Of a stretch of 64,000 nt of DNA, positions 19,235-27,669 are shown in pieces. The translations under genes and the position numbers were made by a program. The notes under the pieces were generated by a model. That model was not told where the DNA came from. It worked only from the letters and a program-made list of their open reading frames with translations, and did no database searches. Within the stretch, counting starts at the first letter, position 1. Every line of letters starts with the position of its first letter. The DNA is from Tsukamurella sp. 1534. GTDB taxonomy: Bacteria; Actinomycetota; Actinomycetes; Mycobacteriales; Mycobacteriaceae. The stretch is from contig NZ_HE997626.1 in NCBI RefSeq assembly GCF_000312385.1, positions 297,206 through 361,205 on the forward strand. Reading direction: 5' to 3'.

Positions 19235-19969
19235 ATGGTCACTGCCCGTATCCGCGCGGCCGCCGCAGTCGCGGCGGCGTCCGCGGTGCTCGCGACCGCG
19301 GCGTGCGGCACCTTCGGCGAGCGCGTCGACATCCCGCAGGGCATCCCGCCCGGGCCCGGCGCCCCGATCCCCTACATCGACGTCAACGGCCCCGGCCGCA
19401 CGTCGGACCTGTTGCGGGACTGGGCGACGCCGATCAGCGTGGCCACCGGCATCCCGGTGATCTCGCTGCAGGCGTACGGCAACGCCGCGGAGGCGCTGCG
19501 CCAGCGCACCCCCGAGTGCGGGATCACGTGGACGACGCTGGCGGGCATCGGGTTCATCGAGAGCAAGCACGGCACCTATCACGGCGCGACGATCGCGCCG
19601 GACGGCAAGGTGTCGCCACCCATCCGCGGCGTGCCGCTGGACGGGACGAACGGTAACCAGGAGATCCGGGCCACCGGAACCGACCCGCACCGCCCCAACG
19701 CCAAGTTCGACGCCGCGATGGGCCCGTTCCAGTTCATCCCGGAGACGTGGCAGCGGTTCGGGGTGGACGCCAACGGCGATGGCAGGGCCGATCCCGACAA
19801 CATCGACGACGCGGCGATGACGGCCGCCCGGTACCTGTGCGTCTCGGGCAAGGACCTCACCACCGCGGAGGGCTGGGAGAAGGCCGTGATGGTCTACAAC
19901 CAGTCCCGCAAGTACGTCCTGGACGTGCGCGACGCCGCGGCCTCGTACTCGGTGAACGTGCAGCCCTGA
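19235..19969 (+). CDS. lpqU: Lytic murein transglycosylase lipoprotein, LpqU-like
   Basis: A 244-aa exported lipoprotein. The N-terminus is a lipoprotein signal (RIRAAAAVAAASAVLATAAC) with the lipobox cysteine near residue 24. The body is a soluble lytic transglycosylase-like fold: GITWTTLAGIGFIESKHGTY carries the likely catalytic Glu, and AMGPFQFIPETWQRFGVDAN is a hallmark of this family, as is the DPDNIDDAAMTAARYLC segment. An alternative in-frame ATG at 19196 would add 13 residues; 19235 is preferred because it gives a compact signal peptide. It follows mazG by a few bases, as in mycobacteria, but the usual downstream eno gene is absent. Confidence 0.88.
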   Translation: MVTARIRAAAAVAAASAVLATAACGTFGERVDIPQGIPPGPGAPIPYIDVNGPGRTSDLLRDWATPISVATGIPVISLQAYGNAAEALRQRTPECGITWTTLAGIGFIESKHGTYHGATIAPDGKVSPPIRGVPLDGTNGNQEIRATGTDPHRPNAKFDAAMGPFQFIPETWQRFGVDANGDGRADPDNIDDAAMTAARYLCVSGKDLTTAEGWEKAVMVYNQSRKYVLDVRDAAASYSVNVQP

Positions 19970-20152
19970 TTCTCAGCGGGGTGTACGGGGGCGAGCAGGT
20001 TCTCCGCGCACCGTGGGAGACGTGCCCCGGAACCCTCCGCGAAACTTCGCTCGGCGGACTGGACGCGACCACTATGGCCGCGTCTGCCTGCTCCAGTGCA
20101 TATTCGCGACGAGTCACAGACCACGGCGAGAGCCGCGCGGAGGCGGGGGCCG

Positions 20153-20518
20153 CTAGACGTCGAGTCCTGCGGCCCTCGCCTGATGCTTCACGTCGCTCAT
20201 CGCGGAGAGGTTCCCGATGAGCGCGATCCAGTTGTAGGCGAGCAGGGAGATCACGCCCCACCAGCCGAGGCAGGCGTTGTGCAGCTGCGCGCCGCGGTAC
20301 GCCCGCTTGACGTCCTCGTAGCTGCCGGCGACGTGCACGTCGCTGGACAGCGCCAGGATCAGCAGGCCCGTGTGCTTCCTGAACTTCGCATGGAAGAGCG
20401 GCGCCTGGGGCGGGTACTGCTGCGGCGAATACTGCTGGGCCGGGTACTGGTGTGGCGGGACGGGATACGGGTTCTGCGGTGCCGGCTGCGGCGGGTTCTG
20501 CTCGGTCATGGGAGTCAT
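20153..20518 (-). CDS. Small membrane protein with Pro/Gln/Tyr-rich N-terminus
   Basis: A 121-aa protein (112 aa from the later ATG at 20491 region is less likely; MTEQ at 20506 is possible). Residues 1-40 are a low-complexity tail with repeated QYPAQQY/QQYPPQ units, probably cytoplasmic and disordered. Next comes a stretch of hydrophobic residues (HTGLLILALSS) and a second helix (CLGWWGVISLLAYNWIALIG). The conserved-looking core YEDVKRAYRGAQLHNACLGW suggests a real family of actinobacterial membrane proteins, but I do not recognise a function. The preceding 183 bp (19970-20152) hold no gene. Confidence 0.65.
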   Translation of the reverse strand: MTPMTEQNPPQPAPQNPYPVPPHQYPAQQYSPQQYPPQAPLFHAKFRKHTGLLILALSSDVHVAGSYEDVKRAYRGAQLHNACLGWWGVISLLAYNWIALIGNLSAMSDVKHQARAAGLDV

Positions 20519-20578
20519 TGAGCCCCGCAGCCCTTATGCGGTGCTTGCCCGCCGCTTGCCCGCGGATAGCGTGGGCGC

Positions 20579-21028
20579 ATGCGCATCTGGTCGTTGCACC
20601 CGCGGTATCTGGACCGGCAGGGCCTGCTCGCCTGCTGGCGCGAGACGCTGCTGGCGCAGGGCGTGCTGGCCGGCCGCACCCGCGGCTACACGCGGCACCC
20701 CCAGCTGGAGCGCTTCCGGGAGGCCGCAGATCCGCTCGCGGCGGTGTGCGTGTACCTGGCCGCCGTCGCCGAGGAGGCCGACGCCCGCGGCTACGCCTTC
20801 GACCGCACCCGGATCGACGACCCCGCGGCCGTCGCGCCGGCGATCGACGTGACCACGGGCCAGCTGGACCTCGAGTGGGCGCACCTGACCGCGAAGCTGG
20901 AGGCGCGCAGCCCCGAGGTCGCGGAGCGCTGGCGCGCCGTGGAGCGGCCGGACACGCACCGGAGCTTCCGCGCCGTCCCCGGCCCCGTCGCGCCGTGGGA
21001 GCGCGCCCGGCCGGACCGCGACGACTGA
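20579..21028 (+). CDS. Pyrimidine dimer DNA glycosylase / endonuclease V family protein
   Basis: A 149-aa protein opening with MRIWSLHPRYLDRQGLLACW, followed by RETLLAQGVLAGRTRGYTRHPQLERF. This is the pattern of the T4 DenV-like Pyr_excise family, which incises at UV-induced dimers via a DNA glycosylase/AP lyase. In T4 DenV the N-terminal residue is the nucleophile; the short N-terminus here (Met then Arg) is compatible only if Met is processed, so activity on dimers is uncertain. Its position close to mfd places two DNA-repair functions near each other. It stands alone between a minus-strand gene and tRNA-Gln. Confidence 0.78.
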   Translation: MRIWSLHPRYLDRQGLLACWRETLLAQGVLAGRTRGYTRHPQLERFREAADPLAAVCVYLAAVAEEADARGYAFDRTRIDDPAAVAPAIDVTTGQLDLEWAHLTAKLEARSPEVAERWRAVERPDTHRSFRAVPGPVAPWERARPDRDD

Positions 21029-21103
21029 CGAATCCGGCAGATCCCGCCCTCCGTCGCTGGTGGGCGTGAGCCCGGACATCGGCCGCGGTCGGAACGACGA
21101 CAG

Positions 21104-21175
21104 CTCTCCCGCCAGGACTCGAACCTGAAATGTCTGAACCAAAATCAGAAGTGTTGCCGATTACACCACGGGAGA
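21104..21175 (-). tRNA. tRNA-Gln (anticodon UUG)
   Basis: The reverse strand folds into a 72-nt cloverleaf. The acceptor arm is TCTCCCG/CGGGAGA, the anticodon stem TCTGA/TCAGA with loop TTTTGGT (anticodon TTG), and the T-loop TTCGAGT with stem TCAGG/CCTGG. The discriminator base is G and CCA is not encoded. M. tuberculosis also has a tRNA-Gln beside glmU. Confidence 0.95.
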
Positions 21176-21244
21176 ACGGGCCCCGCGCCTGCGGGAACCG
21201 CCGCCAAGCATTGTGCCACGGACGCTGCGCTCAGGCGGTTCTCG

Positions 21245-21250
21245 TAGGAT
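21245..21250 (+). promoter_or_regulatory. Putative -10 element for glmU-prs
   Basis: TAGGAT stands 54 bp before the glmU ATG. A transcript from here would include a Shine-Dalgarno (GGAGGAAA at 21291). The -35 region is not obvious. Confidence 0.35.
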
Positions 21251-21304
21251 TGCGCCGACCATCGACGCGCAGCAGACCACCACGACAGCGGAGGAAACCA
21301 GGCG

Positions 21305-22756
21305 ATGACGAACGGAACGGCGGTGGTGATCCTCGCCGCGGGCGCGGGCACGCGGATGCGGTCCAAGACGCCGAAGGTGCTGCACCGCATCGTGGGGCGC
21401 ACGCTCCTGGGACACGCCCTGCACGCCGCATCGGGCACCCGCCCGGACCACCTCGTCGTGGTCGTCGGCCACGATCGGGACCGGGTGGCCGAGGCCGCGC
21501 TCGGGACGGCCGGCGAACTCGACCACGAGATCCTGGTCGCCGTGCAGGAGGAGCAGCGCGGCACCGGCGACGCGGTGCAGGCCGGCCTCGAGGCCCTCCC
21601 CGCCGACTTCACCGGCACCGTCGTCGTGACGGCGGCCGACGTGCCGCTCCTGGACTCCGCCACCCTCACCGACCTCCTCGGCACGCACACCGACGGCGAC
21701 GGGGCCGCCGTCACCGTGCTCACCACCGCGGTCGAGGACCCCACCGGCTACGGCCGCGTGCTGCGCACGCAGGACGGCCAGGTGACCCAGATCGTGGAGC
21801 AGAAGGACGCGACCGCCGAGCAGCTGGCGATCACGGAGATCAACTCCGGCGTGTACGCCTTCGACCACGCGCAGCTCGTCGCCGCACTGGCGCAGCTGCG
21901 GCCGGACAACTCGCAGGGCGAGCTGTACCTCACCGACGTCATCGGCATCGCGCGCTCGGCCGGCCTGCTGGTGCGCGGCGACCACGTGGACGACGAGATG
22001 CTGGTGGCCGGCTGCAACGACAGGGTCCAGCTGTCGGCGCTGGGCCGCGAGCTGAACCGGCGCATCGTCGCCCGGCACCAGCTGGGCGGCGTCACGGTGG
22101 TCGACCCCTCGAACACCTACATCGACGTCGACGTGTCGATCGCCGCCGACGTGCGGATCGAGCCGGGCACGCACCTGCGCGGCACCACCAGGATCGGCGA
22201 GGACGCCGTGATCGGGCCCGACACGACCCTCGTCGACACGACGGTGGGCGCCGGCGCCACGGTGCTCCGCAGCGAGGTGCACTCGGCCACGATCCGCGAG
22301 GACGCCACCGTCGGCCCGTTCAGCTACCTGCGCCCGAACACCGACCTGGGCGCCAAGGGCAAGATCGGCGCGTTCGCGGAGACCAAGAACGCCCGGATCG
22401 GCGAGGGCAGCAAGCTCCCGCACCTGAGCTACCTGGGCGACGCGACCGTCGGGGTGGGCACCAACATCGGGTGCGCGACGGTGACCGTGAATTACGACGG
22501 GGTGAACAAGCATCGAACGGTGATCGGCGACCACGTGAGGATCGGATCCGACACGATGTTGGTCGCCCCGGTCGAGGTGGGCGACGGGGCGTACACCGGA
22601 GCGGGTACCGTGATCAAGCGCGACGTGCCGCCCGGAGCTCTGGCGGTGTCCGCCGCGGATCAGCGAAACATCGACGATTGGGTACTGCGCCGGCGTCCGG
22701 GCACGAGCTCAGCCGAGGCAGCCCAGCAGGCTATCGCGAGGATTGACGAGCAGTGA
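21305..22756 (+). CDS. glmU: Bifunctional GlmU: GlcNAc-1-P uridyltransferase / GlcN-1-P acetyltransferase
   Basis: A 483-aa cytosolic enzyme that makes UDP-GlcNAc for peptidoglycan. The N-terminal pyrophosphorylase half has LAAGAGTRMRSKTPKVLH (residues 10-27), QEEQRGTGDAVQAGL and VTAADVPLLD. The C-terminal half is a left-handed beta helix of hexapeptide repeats (GVTVVDPSNTYIDVDVSIAA, SYLRPNTDLGAKGKIGAFAE, TIGCATVTVNYDGVNKH-like segment ~390). Length is normal. GGAGGAAA precedes the ATG by 8 bp, and the gene overlaps prs by GTGA. Confidence 0.97.
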   Translation: MTNGTAVVILAAGAGTRMRSKTPKVLHRIVGRTLLGHALHAASGTRPDHLVVVVGHDRDRVAEAALGTAGELDHEILVAVQEEQRGTGDAVQAGLEALPADFTGTVVVTAADVPLLDSATLTDLLGTHTDGDGAAVTVLTTAVEDPTGYGRVLRTQDGQVTQIVEQKDATAEQLAITEINSGVYAFDHAQLVAALAQLRPDNSQGELYLTDVIGIARSAGLLVRGDHVDDEMLVAGCNDRVQLSALGRELNRRIVARHQLGGVTVVDPSNTYIDVDVSIAADVRIEPGTHLRGTTRIGEDAVIGPDTTLVDTTVGAGATVLRSEVHSATIREDATVGPFSYLRPNTDLGAKGKIGAFAETKNARIGEGSKLPHLSYLGDATVGVGTNIGCATVTVNYDGVNKHRTVIGDHVRIGSDTMLVAPVEVGDGAYTGAGTVIKRDVPPGALAVSAADQRNIDDWVLRRRPGTSSAEAAQQAIARIDEQ

Positions 22757-23730
22757 ACGACTGGATCGATAACAAGAAGAACCTGATGCTCTTCTCGGGT
22801 CGTGCCCACCCCGAGTTGGCGCAGCAGGTCGCCGACGAGCTCGGGATCGAGGTCACGCCCCAGACCGCCCGGGACTTCGCCAACGGCGAGATCTTCGTCC
22901 GGTTCGAGGAGTCGGTGCGCGGCAGCGACGCGTTCGTGCTGCAGAGCGACCCGTACCCGGTCAATCAGTGGCTCATGGAGCAGCTGATCATGATCGACGC
23001 GCTCAAGCGAGGTTCGGCCAAACGGATCACCGCGATCCTGCCGTTCTACCCGTACGCCCGGCAGGACAAGAAGCACCGCGGCCGCGAGCCCATCTCCGCC
23101 CGCCTCGTCGCGGACCTGCTCAAGACCGCGGGCGCCGACCGGATCATCACGGTCGACCTGCACACCGATCAGATCCAGGGCTTCTTCGACGGCCCCGTCG
23201 ACCACATGCACGCCCAGACGATGCTGGCCGACTACGTCCGTGAGCACTACGGCACCGCCAACATGGTGGTCGTCTCCCCCGACGCCGGCCGCGTCAAGGT
23301 GGGCGAGAAGTGGGCCGACGCGCTCGACGGTGCGCCGCTGGCATTCGTGCACAAGACCCGCGACCCCAACGTGCCCAACCAGGTCAAGAGCAACCGCGTC
23401 GTGGGCGACGTGGCCGGCCGCACCTGCGTCCTGATCGACGACATGATCGACACCGGCGGCACCATCGCCGGCGCCGTCGGCGTGCTCAAGGAGGCGGGCG
23501 CCAAGGACGTGATCATCGCGACCACGCACGGCGTGCTCTCCGACCCGGCCACCGAGCGCCTCGCCAGCTGCGGCGCCCGCGAGGTGATCGCCACCAACAC
23601 GCTGCCGATCCCGGCCGAGAAGCGGTTCGAGAACCTCACCGTGCTGTCGATCGCGCCGCTGCTGGCCCGCACCATCCGCGAGGTCTTCGAGAACGGCTCG
23701 GTGACGAGCCTGTTCAACGGCAACGCCTGA
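22753..23730 (+). CDS. prs: Ribose-phosphate pyrophosphokinase (PRPP synthase)
   Basis: A 325-aa class I PRPP synthase that transfers pyrophosphate from ATP to ribose-5-phosphate, feeding nucleotide, His and arabinogalactan (DPA) synthesis. Conserved elements are TARDFANGEIFVRFEESVRG, PYARQDKKHRGREPISARLV (flexible loop), VDLHTDQIQGFFDGPVDH and the PRPP-binding loop LIDDMIDTGGTI (~residue 232). The GTG start sits in the glmU stop codon. In mycobacteria rplY and pth follow closely; here 11 kb of other genes intervene. Confidence 0.96.
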   Translation: MNDWIDNKKNLMLFSGRAHPELAQQVADELGIEVTPQTARDFANGEIFVRFEESVRGSDAFVLQSDPYPVNQWLMEQLIMIDALKRGSAKRITAILPFYPYARQDKKHRGREPISARLVADLLKTAGADRIITVDLHTDQIQGFFDGPVDHMHAQTMLADYVREHYGTANMVVVSPDAGRVKVGEKWADALDGAPLAFVHKTRDPNVPNQVKSNRVVGDVAGRTCVLIDDMIDTGGTIAGAVGVLKEAGAKDVIIATTHGVLSDPATERLASCGAREVIATNTLPIPAEKRFENLTVLSIAPLLARTIREVFENGSVTSLFNGNA

Positions 23731-23737
23731 CCGCATC

Positions 23738-24040
23738 GTGACGGGCGTGCGGGGCGACTTCCGCGCCGAGATCTGGCTCTCGGAGGTCTTCGCCGCCTGT
23801 CGCTTCGTCTCGCTCCCGAACCACCTGGCCGACGAGATCGCCGACGCGGTCGATCCCTCCAGGCCGGGGTTCGGGAGCGTTCGCGTCTCCGTGACGCTCG
23901 GCGGCACCACGTGGGCGACGTCGGTCTTCCCCGACGCCGCGCGCGGCACCTACGTGCTTCCGGTGAACAAGGCCGTGCGCACCGCCGAGGGCGTCGATGC
24001 CGGGGACACCGTCCACGTGCGGCTCGCCGTCACGGGCTAG
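23738..24040 (+). CDS. DUF1905 domain protein
   Basis: A 100-aa protein with the DUF1905 barrel signature: FRAEIWLSEVFAACRFVSLP, GFGSVRVSVTLGGTTWATSV, YVLPVNKAVRTAEGVDAGDT. Its start is the GTG at 23738, 7 bp after prs, so it may belong to the glmU-prs transcript. Its TAG stop is also the first half of the -10 element of the next gene. Role unknown; it is only distantly similar to the DUF1905 protein at 13091. Confidence 0.75.
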   Translation: MTGVRGDFRAEIWLSEVFAACRFVSLPNHLADEIADAVDPSRPGFGSVRVSVTLGGTTWATSVFPDAARGTYVLPVNKAVRTAEGVDAGDTVHVRLAVTG

Positions 24041-24043
24041 ATT
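24038..24043 (+). promoter_or_regulatory. -10 hexamer of probable leaderless arsC-like promoter
   Basis: TAGATT lies 7 bp before the ATG at 24051 and no ribosome binding site separates them. It shares its TAG with the DUF1905 stop codon. Confidence 0.5.
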
Positions 24044-24050
24044 GACCCGT

Positions 24051-24392
24051 ATGGACGCGACGATCTATCACAACCCCCGCTGCACCAAGTCCCGCCAGGC
24101 GCTGGCCCGGCTGGAGGAGGCGGGGGCGACGGTGACGGTGGTCAAGTACCTCGACCAGATCCCGTCGAAGGCCGAGCTGAAGCAGCTGATCGACGATGCC
24201 GGGCTCACCGTCCGCCAGGCCGTGCGCACCCGCGAGGCGGAGTACAAGGACCTCGGCCTCGCCGACGCGACCGACGATGCACTCCTCGACGCGATGGTGG
24301 CGCACCCCAAGCTCATCGAGCGGCCCTTCGTGGTGACGGCCAAGGGCACCCGGATGGCCCGCCCCACCGAGGCCGTCGACGAGATCCTGTAG
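24051..24392 (+). CDS. arsC: ArsC/Spx-family reductase (arsenate reductase-like)
   Basis: A 113-aa thioredoxin-fold protein of the glutaredoxin-dependent arsenate reductase family. The single catalytic cysteine is in YHNPRCTKSRQAL (about Cys11), and the family arginines follow, including IERPFVVTAKGTRMARP near the C-terminus. No arsB/acr3 transporter or ArsR regulator is nearby, so arsenate detoxification as its real role is an inference only. It is 9 bp upstream of a LysR gene and probably forms a pair with it. Confidence 0.83.
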   Translation: MDATIYHNPRCTKSRQALARLEEAGATVTVVKYLDQIPSKAELKQLIDDAGLTVRQAVRTREAEYKDLGLADATDDALLDAMVAHPKLIERPFVVTAKGTRMARPTEAVDEIL

Positions 24393-24401
24393 CGGAGGGC
24401 G

Positions 24402-25289
24402 ATGCTCTTCCGGCAGCTCGAGTACTTCGTCGCCCTCGCGCGCGAGCGGCACTTCGCGCGCGCGGCGAGCGCCTGCTACGTCTCGCAGCCGGCGTTGTCC
24501 GAGGCGATCCGCAAGCTCGAGCACGAGCTCGACGTTCCGCTCGTGCTGCGCGGCTCCGCCTTCGAGGGCCTGACCCCCGAGGGCGAGCGGCTCGTGCCCT
24601 GGGCGCGCCGCATCCTCGCCGACCGCGACGCCCTGGAGCACGAGGTCACGGCCCTGCGCACCGGCCTCAGCGGGGAGCTGAGCCTCGGCGTGATCCCCGC
24701 GGCCGCCACCTCGGCGGCGTTCCTCACCGACCCGTTCTGCACCGCGCACCCGCTGGTCCGGGTCCGGGTGTGGGCCGGCCTGCGCTCCGCGGACGTGGTC
24801 GAGCGCATCCGCCGGTTCGAGCTGGACGCGGGCATCGTCTACGCCGGGGGCGTCGACGTCGACGGGTTGTCGGTGACGCCGCTCTACACGGACCGGCTCG
24901 CGCTCGTGGCGCGCGAGGACCTCCTGCCCGACGGTGACGGTCCTCTCGCGTGGGCCGACGCCGCGCAGCTGCCGATGTGCCTGCTGCACGAGGGCATGCA
25001 CGGGCGGGACCTGGTCGACGCGGCGGCGCGGGCGCACGGGGTGCGGCTGTCGCCGCGGTTGGAGGCCGACTCCGTCGCGACGCTCCTCGCGATGGCCGGC
25101 GCCGGGCGGTGGGCGTCGATCGTGCCGCGCGCCTGGATCGCGACGTACCGCGCACCGTCGGGGACCCGGGCCGTCGAGCTGGAGGGCGCGGGCGACCTCG
25201 CCACCTCCGTGGCGCTCGTCCGCAGTGCCGGCGAACCGGAGTCGGTGCTCGCGCGGGCGCTGGCGGAGAGTGCGGCCGGCGCCGACTGA
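24402..25289 (+). CDS. LysR family transcriptional regulator
   Basis: A 295-aa regulator with a winged HTH at the N-terminus (LEYFVALARERHFARAASAC, then YVSQPALSEAIRKLEHEL, residues 5-60), a linker helix and a periplasmic-binding-like effector domain (residues ~90-290). It ends 133 bp before the formate dehydrogenase gene and is transcribed in the same direction, unlike the usual divergent arrangement. It may nonetheless control fdh through the inverted repeat in that gap. The effector is unknown. Confidence 0.9.
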   Translation: MLFRQLEYFVALARERHFARAASACYVSQPALSEAIRKLEHELDVPLVLRGSAFEGLTPEGERLVPWARRILADRDALEHEVTALRTGLSGELSLGVIPAAATSAAFLTDPFCTAHPLVRVRVWAGLRSADVVERIRRFELDAGIVYAGGVDVDGLSVTPLYTDRLALVAREDLLPDGDGPLAWADAAQLPMCLLHEGMHGRDLVDAAARAHGVRLSPRLEADSVATLLAMAGAGRWASIVPRAWIATYRAPSGTRAVELEGAGDLATSVALVRSAGEPESVLARALAESAAGAD

Positions 25290-25326
25290 GGCCCTGCCTG
25301 CGGTGATCGGCGCCGCCTATCGGCCG

Positions 25327-25339
25327 ACCGGAGACCGGT
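25327..25339. promoter_or_regulatory. Short inverted repeat in the fdh leader
   Basis: ACCGG-AGA-CCGGT is a perfect 5-bp dyad lying 84 bp before the fdh ATG, within the 133-bp gap after lysR. It could be part of a LysR-type box or a small hairpin. The evidence is positional only. Confidence 0.3.
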
Positions 25340-25422
25340 ATTGGACGCCGGGCCGGAACACGGCGAGAGTAGATGCATAGGGACGAAATCAGTTCTCCCA
25401 CTCGCCGATTCGAGGAGTCATC

Positions 25423-26600
25423 ATGGCAAAGATCCTGTGTGTGCTGTACCCGGACCCCGTCACCGGATACCCGCCCGAGTACGCCCGGGACTCCATCCCG
25501 CTGATCGAGGCCTACCCCGGCGGCCAGACGATCCCCTCCCCCGCGGACATCGACTTCACGCCCGGCGAACTGCTCGGCTGCGTTTCCGGCGAGCTGGGCC
25601 TGCGGAAGTACCTGGAGGCCGCGGGGCACGAGCTGATCGTCACCTCCGATAAGGACGGCGAGGAGTTCGAGCGGCACCTCACCGAGGCGGAAGTGGTGAT
25701 CTCCCAGCCGTTCTGGCCGGCGTACCTGTCCGCGGAGCGGATCGCGAAGGCGCCCGACCTGAAGCTGGCGCTCACCGCCGGGATCGGTTCGGACCACGTC
25801 GATCTGGACGCCGCGATCAAGGCGGGAATCACCGTCGCCGAGGTCACCTACAGCAACTCGATCAGCGTCGCCGAGCACGCGGTGATGCAGATCCTCACGC
25901 TGGTGCGGAACTTCGTGCCGTCGTACAAGTGGGTCATCGAGGGCGGCTGGAACATCGCCGATTGCGTGGAGCGCGCGTACGACCTCGAGGGCATGGACGT
26001 CGGCATCATCGCCGCGGGCCGCATCGGGCAGGCCGTGATGCGCCGCCTCGCGCCGTTCGACGTGCGGCTGCACTACTTCGACACCCGCCGCCTGCCGCTC
26101 GACCTGGAGCAGGAGCTGAACCTGACCTACCACGACTCGGTCGAATCGCTGGTGAGCTCGGTGGACGTGGTGGACATCCACGCCCCGCTGCATCCGAAGA
26201 CCTACCACATGTTCGATGCGAAGCTGCTCTCGACGATGCGCCGCGGCAGCTACATCGTGAACACTGCGCGCGCCGAGATCGTGGTCCGCGACGACGTGGT
26301 GGCGGCCCTCGAGTCGGGGCAGCTGGCGGGCTACGCCGGCGACGTCTGGTTCCCGCAGCCGCCGGCCGTGGACCACCCGTGGCGCACCATGCCGAACCAC
26401 GCGATGACGCCGCACGTCTCGGGCACCACGCTCTCCGCGCAGGCCCGGTACGCCGCCGGCACCCGCGAGATCCTCGAGGACTTCTTCGCCGGGTCCCCAT
26501 CCGCGACGAGTACCTCATCGTGGACGGCGGCGCGCTGGCCGGCGTCGGCGCGAGCTCGTACACCGCCGACGGCTCGGCCAGCCCCGGCGCGCAGGCCTGA
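25423..26600 (+). CDS. fdh: NAD-dependent formate dehydrogenase, frameshifted near its 3' end
   Basis: D-2-hydroxyacid-dehydrogenase-fold enzyme oxidising formate to CO2 with NAD. Diagnostic features are the N-terminal FDH extension (YPDPVTGYPPEYARDSIP), substrate loop TAGIGSDHVDL, coenzyme motif GIIAAGRIGQAVMRRL (the unusual AxGxxG of true FDHs), catalytic Arg in NTARAEI and catalytic His in MTPHVSGTTLSAQ. At 26491-26498 a base is missing: the in-frame reading turns to a Ser/Thr/Arg-rich tail ending at 26712 inside the next gene, whereas the next frame restores PIRDEYLIVDGGALAGVGAS and stops at 26600. ATG 25423 has AGGAG before it. The catalytic core is intact. Confidence 0.85.
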
Positions 26601-26624
26601 TCCCCGACGGTGCGCGGCCCGGCC

Positions 26625-27578
26625 TCAGCGGGGACGCTCGGCCGGGCTGCGCACCAGCAGCGCCACCGCGACACCCACGACCACGCCGATCAGCGTGTCG
26701 ACGCCGCGGTAGAGCAGCATCCGCATCGGGTCCGTCGGATCGGCCAGCTCGGTCAGAAGCATGATCAGCGGGGTGAAGAAGCCGATCGCGACCGCGTAGT
26801 GCCGGGCCATGTAGAGCTCCGTCGGGAACAGCAGCGCGATCGCGATGAGCGCGAGCGCCGCGGGCCCCAGCCCGAGCGCCAGCAGGCCGGCGGTGACCAG
26901 CAACCCCACGAACGTCCCGACGGTGCGGTGCGCGGCCCGGGTGAGCACCAGGCCCGTCTCCGCATCGGACGGCCGCCCGGCGTCGATCACGGCGAGCGGC
27001 ACCGCCGCCGCGGCCATCGCCCAGTTGGCGTGGTCCACACCCACGAGCACGCCGGCGCAGCCCGCCAGACCGACGGCGAGGGCGTAGCGCAGGGCGTGGA
27101 TCCCCACCCCCGGCGCGGGGCGGCGGAACACCAGCGCGATGCCGTCCCACCACGGGCGGCCCCGAAGCGGATGCGGCCGGCCCACGGTCCCCACGGCGAC
27201 CGCGAACAGCACCGTCGCCACGCAGATCCCGAGCGCCTGGCCGGCCGGGGCGAGGCCGGCGGGCAGCGTCGCGGTGGCGCCGAACGCGAACAGGAAGAAG
27301 AACGGTCCGGGCGGCCGCAGCCGCACCGCGTCGGCCAGCACGGACCCGATGGCGGCGAATGCCACGCCCACCGCCACCAGCAACCAGTGCGAGCCCTCGA
27401 AGCGTGCGAGCGCGATGCCCAGGGCCTCGCCGGCGGTGAGCAGCCCACCCGCCTGCAGCTGGTGGACGATCCGCGGGCGGCCGGTCTCGCCCCGCCCGTA
27501 CATCCCCGCGAACGCGCCGAACTCGGCGTACACGATCAACTCAGGAAGGCCCGCGATGATCAGGAGCACACCCGGCAC
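26625..27578 (-). CDS. FUSC-family membrane transporter
   Basis: A protein of at least 317 aa with two blocks of ~5 hydrophobic helices, as in fusaric acid/aromatic acid exporter (FUSC/ArAE-like) proteins. Recognisable segments are ELIVYAEFGAFAGMYGR near the N-terminus and VGVDHANWAMAAAAVPLAVI, plus RTVGTFVGLLVTAGLL in the second half. The only conventional start found is the GTG at 27578. However, family-like sequence (ISLRIPPSYRPDLSDGGHAL) continues upstream for ~28 codons with only a CTG at 27662 available, so translation may begin there. Convergent with fdh. Confidence 0.8.
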   Translation of the reverse strand: MPGVLLIIAGLPELIVYAEFGAFAGMYGRGETGRPRIVHQLQAGGLLTAGEALGIALARFEGSHWLLVAVGVAFAAIGSVLADAVRLRPPGPFFFLFAFGATATLPAGLAPAGQALGICVATVLFAVAVGTVGRPHPLRGRPWWDGIALVFRRPAPGVGIHALRYALAVGLAGCAGVLVGVDHANWAMAAAAVPLAVIDAGRPSDAETGLVLTRAAHRTVGTFVGLLVTAGLLALGLGPAALALIAIALLFPTELYMARHYAVAIGFFTPLIMLLTELADPTDPMRMLLYRGVDTLIGVVVGVAVALLVRSPAERPR

Positions 27579-27669
27579 GAGCAGTGCCAGGGCGACCCGG
27601 AGGGCGTGTCCGCCGTCGCTGAGGTCCGGTCGGTACGACGGCGGGATCCGGAGCGAGATCAGGGCCGGA

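Noticed and set aside
24051-24392. Arsenic resistance locus
   Set aside because: Only the ArsC-like protein is present; no arsR, arsB/acr3 or arsA gene lies nearby, so I keep a generic reductase call.
26601-26712. Extra C-terminal tail of formate dehydrogenase to 26712
   Set aside because: The tail arises after a missing base and overlaps the opposite-strand FUSC gene. The other frame restores family-like sequence ending at 26600.
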